Assembly (NCBI GenBank): GCA_031255395.1 | Contig: JAIRSQ010000096.1 | Span: 1-10,819, forward strand | Source of the DNA: Spirochaetaceae bacterium | Lineage (GTDB): Bacteria > Spirochaetota > Spirochaetia > Treponematales > Breznakiellaceae | Direction of reading: 5' to 3' | DNA length: 10,819 nucleotides | Part shown: piece after piece, positions 1 through 7,515 of the stretch | How the letters are laid out: each line of letters begins with the position of its first letter | Numbering within the stretch: position 1 is the first letter of the stretch | The notes under the pieces: generated by a model | Told to the model about the DNA's origin: nothing | Database searches by the model: none | What the model saw: only the letters and a program-made list of their open reading frames with translations | Made by a program: the position numbers and the translations under genes

Positions 1-987
1 CGCTTCCAGCGTAAGGACGCCCTCGCACACGAGATCGGCGCCGTCCATCAGCGATATGGCGGGCATCTCGGATAAATCAAACGGTGTCCGTATCGTTTTG
101 CCGAGTTCCCGGGCTATTATCTTCGCGGTGGTGCCGCCCAGTATCACCTTTTGTCCGGCAAACCGTTCAAAGACACGCGCCATTTCGCGGTCGTCTTCTT
201 CGTGAAACGGCGGGCCTGTTACTACCAAAAGATCGCGCGGTTCGCGGAAGTAGATGACACCGCAACCGATGTCGTCGTGTGCCGCGCCGCCGTCCGCCAG
301 CCGTGCTGCGGCCACCACGCTTTGCGCCAGTTCGCGGGCGCTTGCCAGCGGGCGGTTCTCTATCTCGGAAAGCGCGTATTTTTGCACCTGTTCCGCGCCC
401 CATCCGCCAGGATAGCCTTCTTTCCCGATGCCCGCCTGTGTCACTCCGTCCGAAAAGAAAATTATCCTGTCGCCGGGGCGGGCGCTGTATGCCGAACAGA
501 ACAGAGCCTCGTCTTCGGGGCCGGTCTTTTTGTTTTTCCGCTCTATCGGGATTCTGGTTTTTTCCAGCCGCACAAGGCGGTTTTCCCGCACGATGGTAAC
601 GGGCGGGCTTTCGTACTCGATAAAATTGACCGTCATGTCGTGGCGGATGTCGGCCAGCGCGAACGTGGCATAGCCCAGCCCCCGTTTCCGGCAGACCGGC
701 AGGCTGTTGATGATGAGTTCGGCGGCGTTCCGGGGCGGAATGTCTTTTAGCACGAATTCTGTCAGCATGGTCGCGGTAAGGCTTGCCAGAATGTTCGCCT
801 TGACGCCGCTGCCTAGCCCGTCCGAAAGCGCGGCCACGATTCTGCTGCCCGTGGCGTTCTTCCTGGACAGGAAAACGTCGCCGTCCGCGTTCTGTCCCTG
901 TTTTCGCTCCAGATAATAATCAACCTCGATAAAAACATTTTTGCGTATATGCGAAAGTCCGGGCTTCCCGTTCTCGGTGTCCGTCAT
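1..987 (-). CDS. SpoIIE-type PP2C serine phosphatase, hydrogenase-linked (C-terminus outside window)
   Basis: Predicted cytoplasmic Mn/Mg-dependent serine/threonine phosphatase. I translated 329 residues with no stop, and the frame is still open at the window edge. SpoIIE/PP2C metal-site motifs are visible: DGDVF near residues 35-39, ALSDGLGSG at 53-61 (Asp56), FFSDG at 177-181 (Asp180) and AHDDIGCG at 236-243 (Asp238/Asp239). After about residue 250 an extra segment begins LLVVTGPPF; to my recollection it also occurs in phosphatases beside sensory hydrogenases. The ATG is set by a GGGGGAG ribosome site just upstream and by an ATGA overlap with the TGA that ends the hydS frame, which implies translational coupling. 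No membrane segment is visible. The likely role is the output of a HydS-based H2/redox sensor; its protein substrate is unknown. Family call firm, pathway role inferred. Confidence 0.9.
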   Translation of the reverse strand, partial: MTDTENGKPGLSHIRKNVFIEVDYYLERKQGQNADGDVFLSRKNATGSRIVAALSDGLGSGVKANILASLTATMLTEFVLKDIPPRNAAELIINSLPVCRKRGLGYATFALADIRHDMTVNFIEYESPPVTIVRENRLVRLEKTRIPIERKNKKTGPEDEALFCSAYSARPGDRIIFFSDGVTQAGIGKEGYPGGWGAEQVQKYALSEIENRPLASARELAQSVVAAARLADGGAAHDDIGCGVIYFREPRDLLVVTGPPFHEEDDREMARVFERFAGQKVILGGTTAKIIARELGKTIRTPFDLSEMPAISLMDGADLVCEGVLTLEA

Positions 988-1202
988 CTTCTCCCCCTTG
1001 CGGCTTCATGCCCGGTGCTGTTCGTCTCGATTATCGAGTTGAGGATAGCCTCCGTCTCCGCCGCGTTTTCTCCAAGCAGGAACGCGATTTTTTGCACCGC
1101 TCTGATATTCTTTTCAATGACGGTTTTTGTCTTCGAAATGGTTCTGTCCCTGTGTATCCGGGGAATCGTTACGTCAGTGAACACGCCCGCGGCGGTCTCA
1201 CC
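984..1202 (-). CDS. C-terminal continuation of HydS after an in-frame TAG
   Basis: These 72 codons plus a TGA lie in exactly the hydS frame, directly after the TAG at 1203-1205. The encoded segment looks like the end of the same protein: VFTDVTI reads as the last beta strand of a PAS domain, followed by a basic, helical stretch (KTKTVIEKNIRAVQKIAFLL) and then GENAAETEAILNSIIE, which I recall as a typical HydS C-terminus. The only internal start is a GTG at 1184, without a well-placed ribosome site, so an independent 66-residue gene is unlikely. The closing TGA overlaps the phosphatase ATG, as expected if the intact hydS originally ended here. It may be expressed only by readthrough or recoding of TAG, or not at all if the stop is a real nonsense mutation. 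Confidence 0.6.
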   Translation of the reverse strand, partial: GETAAGVFTDVTIPRIHRDRTISKTKTVIEKNIRAVQKIAFLLGENAAETEAILNSIIETNSTGHEAARGRR

Positions 1203-2759
1203 CTACTCTCTCACGACCACGTTCAGGCGGAGTATTCGGTATGACGGGGAATCAGGGGTATCGATGCGAACATCGTAATCGAAACCGGCATCGGGCGCGG
1301 CGGAAAACGCCTCCTCGAAATAAGCCGCCACTTCGGGTATCTTGTTCAGCTTGAAGCCGGCCAGCCGCTCGGTGATTTCGTACAATTCCTCAATTTCGCC
1401 GCCCATCAGGACGGCGAAATTTTTGTTGCACTCTATGACGCGCATATTTTTCTCAACGATAACCACGCCGCCCGGCATCGCGTTCATAAGGCCGTTAGCC
1501 TTTCTACGCGCCAGACGGCGCATGTACGGGGCGCACATCGTCTTTTCGGCCCGTCTTTCCAGCATGGCCGCCGCAAAATCGCGACAGGTCCTGTAACCGC
1601 ACTTTGAACAGTTTGTCTCGTCGTTCGCGTTGTACTTCCCTGTCAGTTCGAGCGCGGCGCGGATTTCATGCGGACTGCGGCAGGCGGCCTTTATCTCGCG
1701 GGCGGCAAGCTCGCCCGTGAGCGGTATCGGGCGGGGGCCTGTGTCCCAGCCGCCGGGAGTGTCTTCCGCGGACCCGGCGTAATTTAGCAGGCGGGAGCGG
1801 CGGGTTATCGCTGACTCGTCCCGCGTGGCGCAGGGGCCGTTCACGCAGCCGCCCTGACAGGCGAGCAGTTCAAGAAACAGCGGCGTTTCGAGGCCGTCGG
1901 GCCGCGTGGCCGCGTTCAGCGTCTCCGCTATCGTGCCGATGCCCGATATGACCATGGTCGCCGTTTTCTGAAAGCCCTTATACCTGCCCATCGAGACCAG
2001 CATACCGCCGTCAACCGGATAGAACGCGCCCTTCGAGGCGCGTCCGGGGACAAAACTGTCGTCCGGCGTTTCGCTCATGGCAAGCGGGTCTATCCCCTCG
2101 TCGCGGAACCACCCGCGCAGCTCGTCGAACGTTATCGCCGCGTTTATTTCCCTGAACTGGTCGGCCTCGCGTTTTTTCGCTATGCAGGGGCCGATAAACA
2201 CGATATTGACGCGCCCGCCGTAAAGACGGCGCAAAAGCTGGGCGTGGACGAGCAGCGGCGAGGCGCGGCCGTTAAGGTACGGGACAAACGCGCTCGCGTA
2301 CCGTTTCAGGTACAGCACGACGGCGGGGCAGGCCGATGACAGGAAGAGTTTTTGTCCGCCGTCCGTTTCCGACGCTTCTTTCAGGTCGGCGGCTGCCCCG
2401 GCGGACACATAATCCGCCCCGATAGCCGTTTCGGAGACCGCGAAGAAACCCAGCCGTTTAAGCGCCGCCGCCAGTTGTTGCGGGGTACAGCCGGAAAATT
2501 CGGAAGCGAAGGACGGCGCTAGCGACACGAAGGTTTTCTTTTCCTGACGCAGCAGTTTTTTTGCCGTCTCCACATCGTTCCGCGCTTTCCGCGCCGAGGC
2601 GGGACAGACGCGAACGCAGTTTCCGCAAAGCACGCACCTCGCGGGCGTGACGCTGACGCGCCCGTTCCATACCTTTACCGCCTTGACCGGACAGTGTTCA
2701 ACGCATTTGTAGCAGCAACGGCATTCGGCTTCGACACTGTAAACCGGATGTTCAGCCAT
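1203..2759 (-). CDS. hydS: HydS: sensory-type [FeFe] hydrogenase with PAS domain (ends at TAG inside the PAS domain)
   Basis: A 518-residue frame to the TAG. Two 4Fe-4S motifs come first (Cys13/16/19/23 and Cys42/45/48/52). The H-cluster domain follows: SSACP at 141-145, GPCIAKK at 190-196 and ELLACQGGCVNGP at 297-309. The four cluster ligands are present (Cys144, 192, 301, 305), but the proton-relay Cys of catalytic enzymes is Ala143, and the usual Met positions are Gly190 and Leu299. These changes are characteristic of sensory HydS proteins. A further 4Fe-4S domain (Cys384/387/392/409) leads into a PAS domain from about 422. The frame breaks off before the final PAS strand, and the missing part follows in frame. 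The start has an AAGAGG site 20 bp after duf2325. Likely role: a low-activity H2/redox sensor signalling through PAS to the downstream phosphatase. It is unlikely to be a main catalytic hydrogenase. Confidence 0.9.
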   Translation of the reverse strand: MAEHPVYSVEAECRCCYKCVEHCPVKAVKVWNGRVSVTPARCVLCGNCVRVCPASARKARNDVETAKKLLRQEKKTFVSLAPSFASEFSGCTPQQLAAALKRLGFFAVSETAIGADYVSAGAAADLKEASETDGGQKLFLSSACPAVVLYLKRYASAFVPYLNGRASPLLVHAQLLRRLYGGRVNIVFIGPCIAKKREADQFREINAAITFDELRGWFRDEGIDPLAMSETPDDSFVPGRASKGAFYPVDGGMLVSMGRYKGFQKTATMVISGIGTIAETLNAATRPDGLETPLFLELLACQGGCVNGPCATRDESAITRRSRLLNYAGSAEDTPGGWDTGPRPIPLTGELAAREIKAACRSPHEIRAALELTGKYNANDETNCSKCGYRTCRDFAAAMLERRAEKTMCAPYMRRLARRKANGLMNAMPGGVVIVEKNMRVIECNKNFAVLMGGEIEELYEITERLAGFKLNKIPEVAAYFEEAFSAAPDAGFDYDVRIDTPDSPSYRILRLNVVVRE

Positions 2760-2778
2760 ATTTTACCTCTTTTACCTG

Positions 2779-3060
2779 TTATCCGACCGCCTCAGCCAGT
2801 ATGTTCCGCAGGGAATTACAGCTCGCGCACGATGACTGCACCAGCGGAATAGCCTTGGCCGCCGCCCTTTTCTTTACGATATGGACCATCTCGTGCGCCA
2901 CAGGATTGGTAAACAGCACAATCAAATCAGGTATCCCTATCATATATTCCAGATTGCTCTTGGGCTGCGTATAAATCTTCGCCTCGCAGCCGTATTCACG
3001 GCAAATGTCCCGATACCGGTACTCCATCCGCACTCTCCCGCCGACGATCACGACATTCAT
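2779..3060 (-). CDS. DUF2325 family small protein
   Basis: 93 residues, full length for the family. The N-terminal VVIVGG with a following arginine-rich helix (RVRMEYRYRDIC), the central IPDLIVLFTNPVAHEMV and the C-terminal IPLVQSS segment are the DUF2325 pattern, a small alpha/beta fold of unknown biochemical role. Where the family, as I recall it, usually has a Ser-rich HSSS stretch, this protein has a CxxC (Cys78, Cys81); with Cys20 and Cys25 this gives four cysteines. That could suit a metal or redox role, but this is inference. It sits between hydA (12-bp gap containing AGGCGG as ribosome site) and hydS (19-bp gap), so it is probably co-transcribed and linked to hydrogenase function or regulation. 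No signal peptide or membrane segment. Confidence 0.85.
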   Translation of the reverse strand: MNVVIVGGRVRMEYRYRDICREYGCEAKIYTQPKSNLEYMIGIPDLIVLFTNPVAHEMVHIVKKRAAAKAIPLVQSSCASCNSLRNILAEAVG

Positions 3061-3072
3061 ATCCGACCGCCT

Positions 3073-4764
3073 TTAATGTTTCGCGTAATGAACGTGAAGC
3101 AGCTCGCGAGCGCGATCTTTCAGCGCGCCGCTCTCGTACAGCGCCCGCACCGACCGGTTCATTTCCGCGCTTGGAAACGGAGAGCGTATGTCACGGGCAT
3201 AAAGATTTCTGCCGCGCCTGTCCTTGTCCGCTTTTTCGGCGAACGGCTGGCCGCCTCCGTTCACGCAGCCGCCCCGGCAACTCATCACCTCGACAAAATC
3301 AAAATGTTCGCCCGATTTGACGCGCCTTATAATCTCGCGGGCGTTTTGCAATCCGCTCACCGCCGCTATCCGAAGTTCCCGCCCCGCAACCGTAACACGC
3401 GCCTCTTTTATCCCGTCATCGCCGCGCACACCGGTATAGGCGATTTGCATGAAGGACTCAGGCGATTTGTCGGACGCGATATAACGGAGAGCCGCCTCCG
3501 TTACGCCGCCAGACACGCCGAATATTACCGCGCCGCCGCTTGACTCGCCAAAGGGACTGTCAGGCATCCGGGGGACAAGCTCGTCGAAGACTATCCCCGC
3601 CTCGCGTATCATTTGGATCAGCTCGCCTGTGGTAATCACATGATCGACGGCGCTCTGCCCGCCGATCGTAAACTCAGGCCTGGCGGCCTCGAATTTTTTA
3701 GCCGTGCAGGGCATCACTGCAACATGGACGCGCTTGTCCGTCCCCTCGCCTGGTTTTTCCGTTTCACGTATCACGGACGCGAACATTTGCATAGGGCTTT
3801 TGCAGCTTGAAATGTCTTCCAAAAGTTCCGGGTACTCATTTTCGGCAAACTGAATCCAGGCCGGGCAGCACGAGGAAAAGAGCGGAAACCCGTGTTCCTT
3901 CCCGTCCGCCAGCCGCGCCAGCAGTTCCGAGCCTTCCTCTATCACCGTAAGGTCGGCGCCTGTCGTCGTGTCGTAAACGCGGTCAAAGCCGAGTCTGCGT
4001 AAGGCGGCGAATATGCGCCCTATCGCGTTGGAATCCTCGTGCATCCCGAATTCGCTGATGACCGCGGCGCGTACCGCCGGAGCGACCTGCACGCTCGTCC
4101 ACACCGTCTTGTCATCAAGCACCCGCCAAACGGCCTTCGTATCGTCCCGCACCGTGAGAGCGCCTGTCGGACAGACGGCGGAACACTGGCCGCAGCCGAC
4201 ACAGGCCGACTCGGCGATTGGCGCGTCAAAGGGGGCGCTCACCCGCATATCGGAGCCTCGCCCTGTAAAGCCTATCGCTCCGATGCCCTGTATCTCGCCG
4301 CAAACCCGCACGCAGTCGCCGCAAAGTATGCACTTGTGCGAGTCGCGGGTTATGCAGAGCGAGGAATCGTCGATAAGGCTTTCCGCCGCCGTGTTGTGGA
4401 ACCGTCCCGTCTTCACCTTGAAACGGAAAGCAAGGTCTTGCAGGCGGCATTTCTTGTCTTTAGGGCAACTGGTGCAGTCGCGGCAATGGTTTGACAGCAG
4501 AAGTTCCAGTATAAGGGCGCGGTATTTCCGCAAGCGTTCCGTGTTGGTCCTTATGACCATGCCCGCCTCCGGCGGGGTCGAACAGGATGCCTCGAAACTT
4601 CCCCTGCCGGTCTCGACAACGCACATACGGCACGCGCCATAAACGGAAAGATCGCTGTAATAGCAAAATGTGGGCATCTCGATGCCCGCCTTCCGTATCA
4701 GTTCCAAAACATTTTTCTCGCCCTCTATCGGAACGGGAATCCCGTCAATCGTCATATAGTCCAT
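3073..4764 (-). CDS. hydA: HydA: catalytic [FeFe] hydrogenase subunit of a HydABC complex
   Basis: Catalyses reversible H2 formation/oxidation at the H-cluster, in the cytoplasm. Domains of the 563 residues in order: plant-type 2Fe-2S (Cys34/45/48/61); His-Cys3 4Fe-4S site (His93, Cys97/100/106); two 4Fe-4S ferredoxin motifs (Cys145/148/151/155 and Cys188/191/194/198); then the H domain with FSSCCPAW at 296-303, VMPCTAKK at 350-357 and EVMSCRGGCVNGGGQP at 492-507. All four H-cluster ligands (Cys300, 353, 496, 500) and the proton-relay Cys299 are present, so the enzyme should be fully active. It has no extra C-terminal 2Fe-2S domain such as Thermotoga HydA carries. The start is supported by AGGAGG in the 16-bp gap after hydB. 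With HydB and HydC it most likely forms an NAD- and ferredoxin-linked, probably bifurcating complex. The maturases HydE/F/G are not in the window. Confidence 0.95.
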   Translation of the reverse strand: MDYMTIDGIPVPIEGEKNVLELIRKAGIEMPTFCYYSDLSVYGACRMCVVETGRGSFEASCSTPPEAGMVIRTNTERLRKYRALILELLLSNHCRDCTSCPKDKKCRLQDLAFRFKVKTGRFHNTAAESLIDDSSLCITRDSHKCILCGDCVRVCGEIQGIGAIGFTGRGSDMRVSAPFDAPIAESACVGCGQCSAVCPTGALTVRDDTKAVWRVLDDKTVWTSVQVAPAVRAAVISEFGMHEDSNAIGRIFAALRRLGFDRVYDTTTGADLTVIEEGSELLARLADGKEHGFPLFSSCCPAWIQFAENEYPELLEDISSCKSPMQMFASVIRETEKPGEGTDKRVHVAVMPCTAKKFEAARPEFTIGGQSAVDHVITTGELIQMIREAGIVFDELVPRMPDSPFGESSGGAVIFGVSGGVTEAALRYIASDKSPESFMQIAYTGVRGDDGIKEARVTVAGRELRIAAVSGLQNAREIIRRVKSGEHFDFVEVMSCRGGCVNGGGQPFAEKADKDRRGRNLYARDIRSPFPSAEMNRSVRALYESGALKDRARELLHVHYAKH

Positions 4765-4780
4765 CCTGATCCTCCTAAAA

Positions 4781-6697
4781 TTACGCCGCGTCCGGTTTTG
4801 CGCCGGAATCGTTCACCGCGACAATCGCGCTTACCGGGCATGCGTCGACACACGCCATGCATTTGATACATTTGCCCGTATCCAAGTCGTGGGGCTTTTT
4901 CTTTTCGCCGCTTATCGCCCCGGCCGGACAGTTGCGGGCGCATTTCGTACACCCGATACAGATTTTCGGGTCTATCGCCAGATTTCGCAGTTTCTTGCAA
5001 CTGCCTGCCGGACAGTGCCTGTCCCTGATGTGGGCCTCGTACTCGGAGCGGAACCATTTTATCGTGCTCAATACAGGGCCTGCGGCGGTTTTTCCCAGCC
5101 CGCAGAGAGCGGTGTTCGTTACCGCTTCGGCAAGTTCGAGCAACAGTTCGATGTCGCCCTCTTTGCCTTCTCCGCCCGTTACGCGCTCCAGTACGGCGAG
5201 CATACGTTTTGTCCCTTCGCGGCACGGAACGCACTTTCCGCATGACTCGTTCTGCGTAAAGTTCATGAAGAAGCGGGCGACCTCGACCATGCAGGTATTG
5301 CAGTCCATCACGACAAGCCCGCCCGAACCGATGATAGCGCCGATTTTTTTAAGGCTGTCGAAATCGAGCGGAAGGTCAAAGTGTTCCGCTGTAAGGCAGC
5401 CGCCTGACGGCCCGCCTATCTGCACCGCCTTGAATTCGGCGCCGTCCTTCATGCCGCCGCCCACATCGAGTATCACTTCGCGCAGCGTCGTTCCCATCGG
5501 TACCTCGATAAGGCCGGTGTTAGCTATCGCTCCGGTAAGAGCGAAGGTTTTCGTGCCGGGACTGCCCGCCGGGCCTATGCCCTTGAACCAGTCCGCCCCC
5601 CGGTTGATGATGAGCGGCACATTGGCAAAGGTTTCAACGTTATTCAACACGGTCGGACATTCAAACAGCCCCTTTTCCACAGTGCGGAAAAACTTGACAC
5701 GGGGCATTCCCCGTTTCCCCTCGATCGACGCGGTGAGAGCCGAACCTTCGCCGCAAACAAACGCCCCTGCCCCTCGATTTATACGCAAATGAAAGCTGAA
5801 ATCCGAGCCGAGTATATTGTCGCCCAAAAGCCCCGCCTCCAGCGCCTGCGCTATCGCGGTTCTAAGACGGCTGACGGCAAGCGGATATTCGGCACGGACA
5901 TAGATATAGCCCTTGCTTGCTCCGCAGGCGAGGGCGGCTATCAGCATACCCTCGATCATCCGGTGCGGGTCTCCCTCCATCACGCTGCGATCCATGAACG
6001 CTCCCGGATCGCCCTCGTCGCCGTTGCAGACCACATACTTTTGCGCGGCCTTTTGACGCTGAACCTGCAGCCATTTGCGTCCTGTCGGAAAGCCCGCCCC
6101 GCCCCGTCCGCGAAGGTTTGAATCCGTAATTTCGGCGATTATCCCGTCCGGTGTCATATCAAAGAGGGCCTTTTCAAACGCCTCGTACCCGCCAGCGGCT
6201 ATCGCCTCCGCGATAGAAGTCGCGTCTATCTGTCCGCAGCGTTCAAGCACAAGGCGGGTCTGCTTGCTAAAAAACGGAATATCGCCGCGCTTTGGATATG
6301 CCGTTCCGTCAAGACTGTATACAAGCCGCTCGCAAACCTCGCCCCGCATAATCGTTTTGTCAACAATTTCTTCGCAATCCTCCGGCTTTACCTTGGTGTA
6401 AAGCCAGTTCTCCGGTTCTATCAGCACGAGCGGTCCCATCTCGCAAAAACCGTGGCAGCCGCTCCGTTTGATCCCGTCATGCAGAGCCGCTTCCGGTTCT
6501 TCCCGCAATTCCACGGCGCAGTCAACGCCCTTATCTTTCATAAGGGCGACAAGACGCTCGTACACCGCCGGAGAACCTGATGCAACGCAGCCGGTTCCCG
6601 TGCAAACAAGAATCCGTTTTCGCTGTTTGTCGAGCGCCGCCGCGTACAGCGCCCGCGTGTTCTGCAATTCGGCGCGGTCTTTCAGTTTATGCCGCAT
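4781..6697 (-). CDS. hydB: HydB: NuoF-like FMN/NAD(H) and Fe-S subunit of the HydABC hydrogenase
   Basis: Diaphorase and electron-distribution subunit. Domains of the 638 residues: N-terminal thioredoxin-like 2Fe-2S domain (Cys32, Cys37, Cys81, Cys85); NuoF core with the glycine-rich GRGGAGFPTG at 197-206 and NGDEGDPGAFMDRS at 225-238 for NADH/FMN binding; the NuoF 4Fe-4S site ESCGKCVPCREG (Cys486/489/492 and Cys532); a short HCPAGSC segment at 561-567 that may be another metal site; and a C-terminal pair of 4Fe-4S motifs (Cys580/583/586/590 and Cys610/613/616/620). This is the layout of HydB in trimeric bifurcating hydrogenases, longer than plain NuoF because of both added ends. The ATG overlaps the end of hydC by 11 bp and has AAAGGAGG upstream. 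Bifurcation itself is inferred from architecture. Confidence 0.95.
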   Translation of the reverse strand: MRHKLKDRAELQNTRALYAAALDKQRKRILVCTGTGCVASGSPAVYERLVALMKDKGVDCAVELREEPEAALHDGIKRSGCHGFCEMGPLVLIEPENWLYTKVKPEDCEEIVDKTIMRGEVCERLVYSLDGTAYPKRGDIPFFSKQTRLVLERCGQIDATSIAEAIAAGGYEAFEKALFDMTPDGIIAEITDSNLRGRGGAGFPTGRKWLQVQRQKAAQKYVVCNGDEGDPGAFMDRSVMEGDPHRMIEGMLIAALACGASKGYIYVRAEYPLAVSRLRTAIAQALEAGLLGDNILGSDFSFHLRINRGAGAFVCGEGSALTASIEGKRGMPRVKFFRTVEKGLFECPTVLNNVETFANVPLIINRGADWFKGIGPAGSPGTKTFALTGAIANTGLIEVPMGTTLREVILDVGGGMKDGAEFKAVQIGGPSGGCLTAEHFDLPLDFDSLKKIGAIIGSGGLVVMDCNTCMVEVARFFMNFTQNESCGKCVPCREGTKRMLAVLERVTGGEGKEGDIELLLELAEAVTNTALCGLGKTAAGPVLSTIKWFRSEYEAHIRDRHCPAGSCKKLRNLAIDPKICIGCTKCARNCPAGAISGEKKKPHDLDTGKCIKCMACVDACPVSAIVAVNDSGAKPDAA

Positions 6698-7184
6698 CGA
6701 TGCCCTCCTTTGGTTCGGAGGTTTTCAGTTCCGTTACCAGAGCGGCCGCCCTGTCCGGTGTCATAGACGGATACGCGACATCGTTGACAGTCAGCACGGG
6801 CGCAAGCCCGCATGCGCCGAGGCAGGACACCGTTTCCACCGTAAACAGCAAATCGTCCGTGCTTTTCTTTTTTCCGTCCAGCGCCAGTTCTTTTCGCACC
6901 CGTTCCAGCACCGGGGTAGATTTACGCACATGGCAGGCCGTCCCGTCACAAACTTTGATGAGGTATTTTCCCTTAGGCTCAAGCGAAAAGTTTTCGTAGA
7001 ACGTCGCCACGCCGTACACACGCGACACGCTAACTCCCAGCTTCTTCGCCATATAGAAAAACAATTCCTTCGGCAGATAGCGGTAATGCTCCTGCGCCGC
7101 CTGCAAAACGCCGACAATTGAACTCGGGTCCGCGCCCAACTCCGCCATCGTCCGGTCAACAACGGAAAAATCACTGATCCCCAT
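6687..7184 (-). CDS. hydC: HydC: NuoE-like thioredoxin-fold 2Fe-2S subunit of the HydABC hydrogenase
   Basis: 165 residues, normal for NuoE/HydC. An N-terminal helical part (LQAAQEHYRYLPKELFFYMA) is followed by the thioredoxin-like 2Fe-2S fold with ligands Cys79 and Cys84 (VCDGTACHVRKS) and Cys121 and Cys125 (VSCLGACGLAP). The conserved VYGVATFYENFSL stretch precedes the first pair. It passes electrons within the HydABC complex beside HydB. It is the first gene of the hydrogenase operon: the ATG has GAGGAG at a good distance, and the spacer upstream is 331 bp. Its stop lies inside the start of hydB, which suggests coupled translation. A longer frame-shifted reading in this region is a shadow. 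Confidence 0.94.
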   Translation of the reverse strand: MGISDFSVVDRTMAELGADPSSIVGVLQAAQEHYRYLPKELFFYMAKKLGVSVSRVYGVATFYENFSLEPKGKYLIKVCDGTACHVRKSTPVLERVRKELALDGKKKSTDDLLFTVETVSCLGACGLAPVLTVNDVAYPSMTPDRAAALVTELKTSEPKEGIDAA

Positions 7185-7515
7185 AAATCACTCCTCGTTA
7201 ATCGCACATTTTTATCATGGTAAACCGGAAAAAATCCCCCGCATAATCCCAAAGAACAGAATACCGCCATAAAATTTTAATTATGCCCGCCGACAAAAAT
7301 GACTGATTTTCATAACGTAACGAGCCTCTCCGCCGCAAGCGGCGGGCATTAAGCCCCACTGTAAATAAAAACATTCAAGAGCACGGCATATCCTTACCGT
7401 GGACATTGCTGTAACCGCCATTCTTTAAGAATGAGTTTACTTTGCGGTATTGTAAATTATGACAGAAGGGTTTAAACAGTTATTGAATAAAGTCTAATTT
7501 AGTAATACATAGAAA
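7185..7515. other. Spacer between the gajAB-like unit and the hydrogenase operon
   Basis: No gene or tRNA seen. It must carry the hydABC promoter, but no clear -35/-10 pair stands out; the 120 bp before hydC are AT-rich with only weak matches. Small inverted repeats: CCGCCGC/GCGGCGG at 7330-7336 and 7339-7345; CACGG/CCGTG at 7382-7386 and 7397-7401; and CATTCTT/AAGAATG around one base at 7419-7433. Read on the minus strand, the CACGG hairpin is followed about 10 bases later by TTTTTATTT. It could be a poor terminator for the upstream pair, but the spacing is not canonical. Seven-base arms are expected by chance at this scale, so none is claimed as functional. Confidence 0.6.

Noticed and set aside
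151..750. Long plus-strand open frames across the phosphatase gene, and similar ones across the hydrogenase genes
   Set aside because: They are antisense shadows of G+C-rich coding sequence with no family-like motifs; the minus-strand proteins there are clearly recognisable.
984..1184. Independent 66-residue gene starting at GTG 1184
   Set aside because: No properly spaced ribosome site, and the frame and content continue HydS exactly, so it is better read as the C-terminal part of hydS after the TAG.
7382..7433. Terminator after the helicase gene
   Set aside because: The CACGG hairpin is short and its T-run begins about 10 bases away; the CATTCTT palindrome has no T-run. Neither is a canonical intrinsic terminator.
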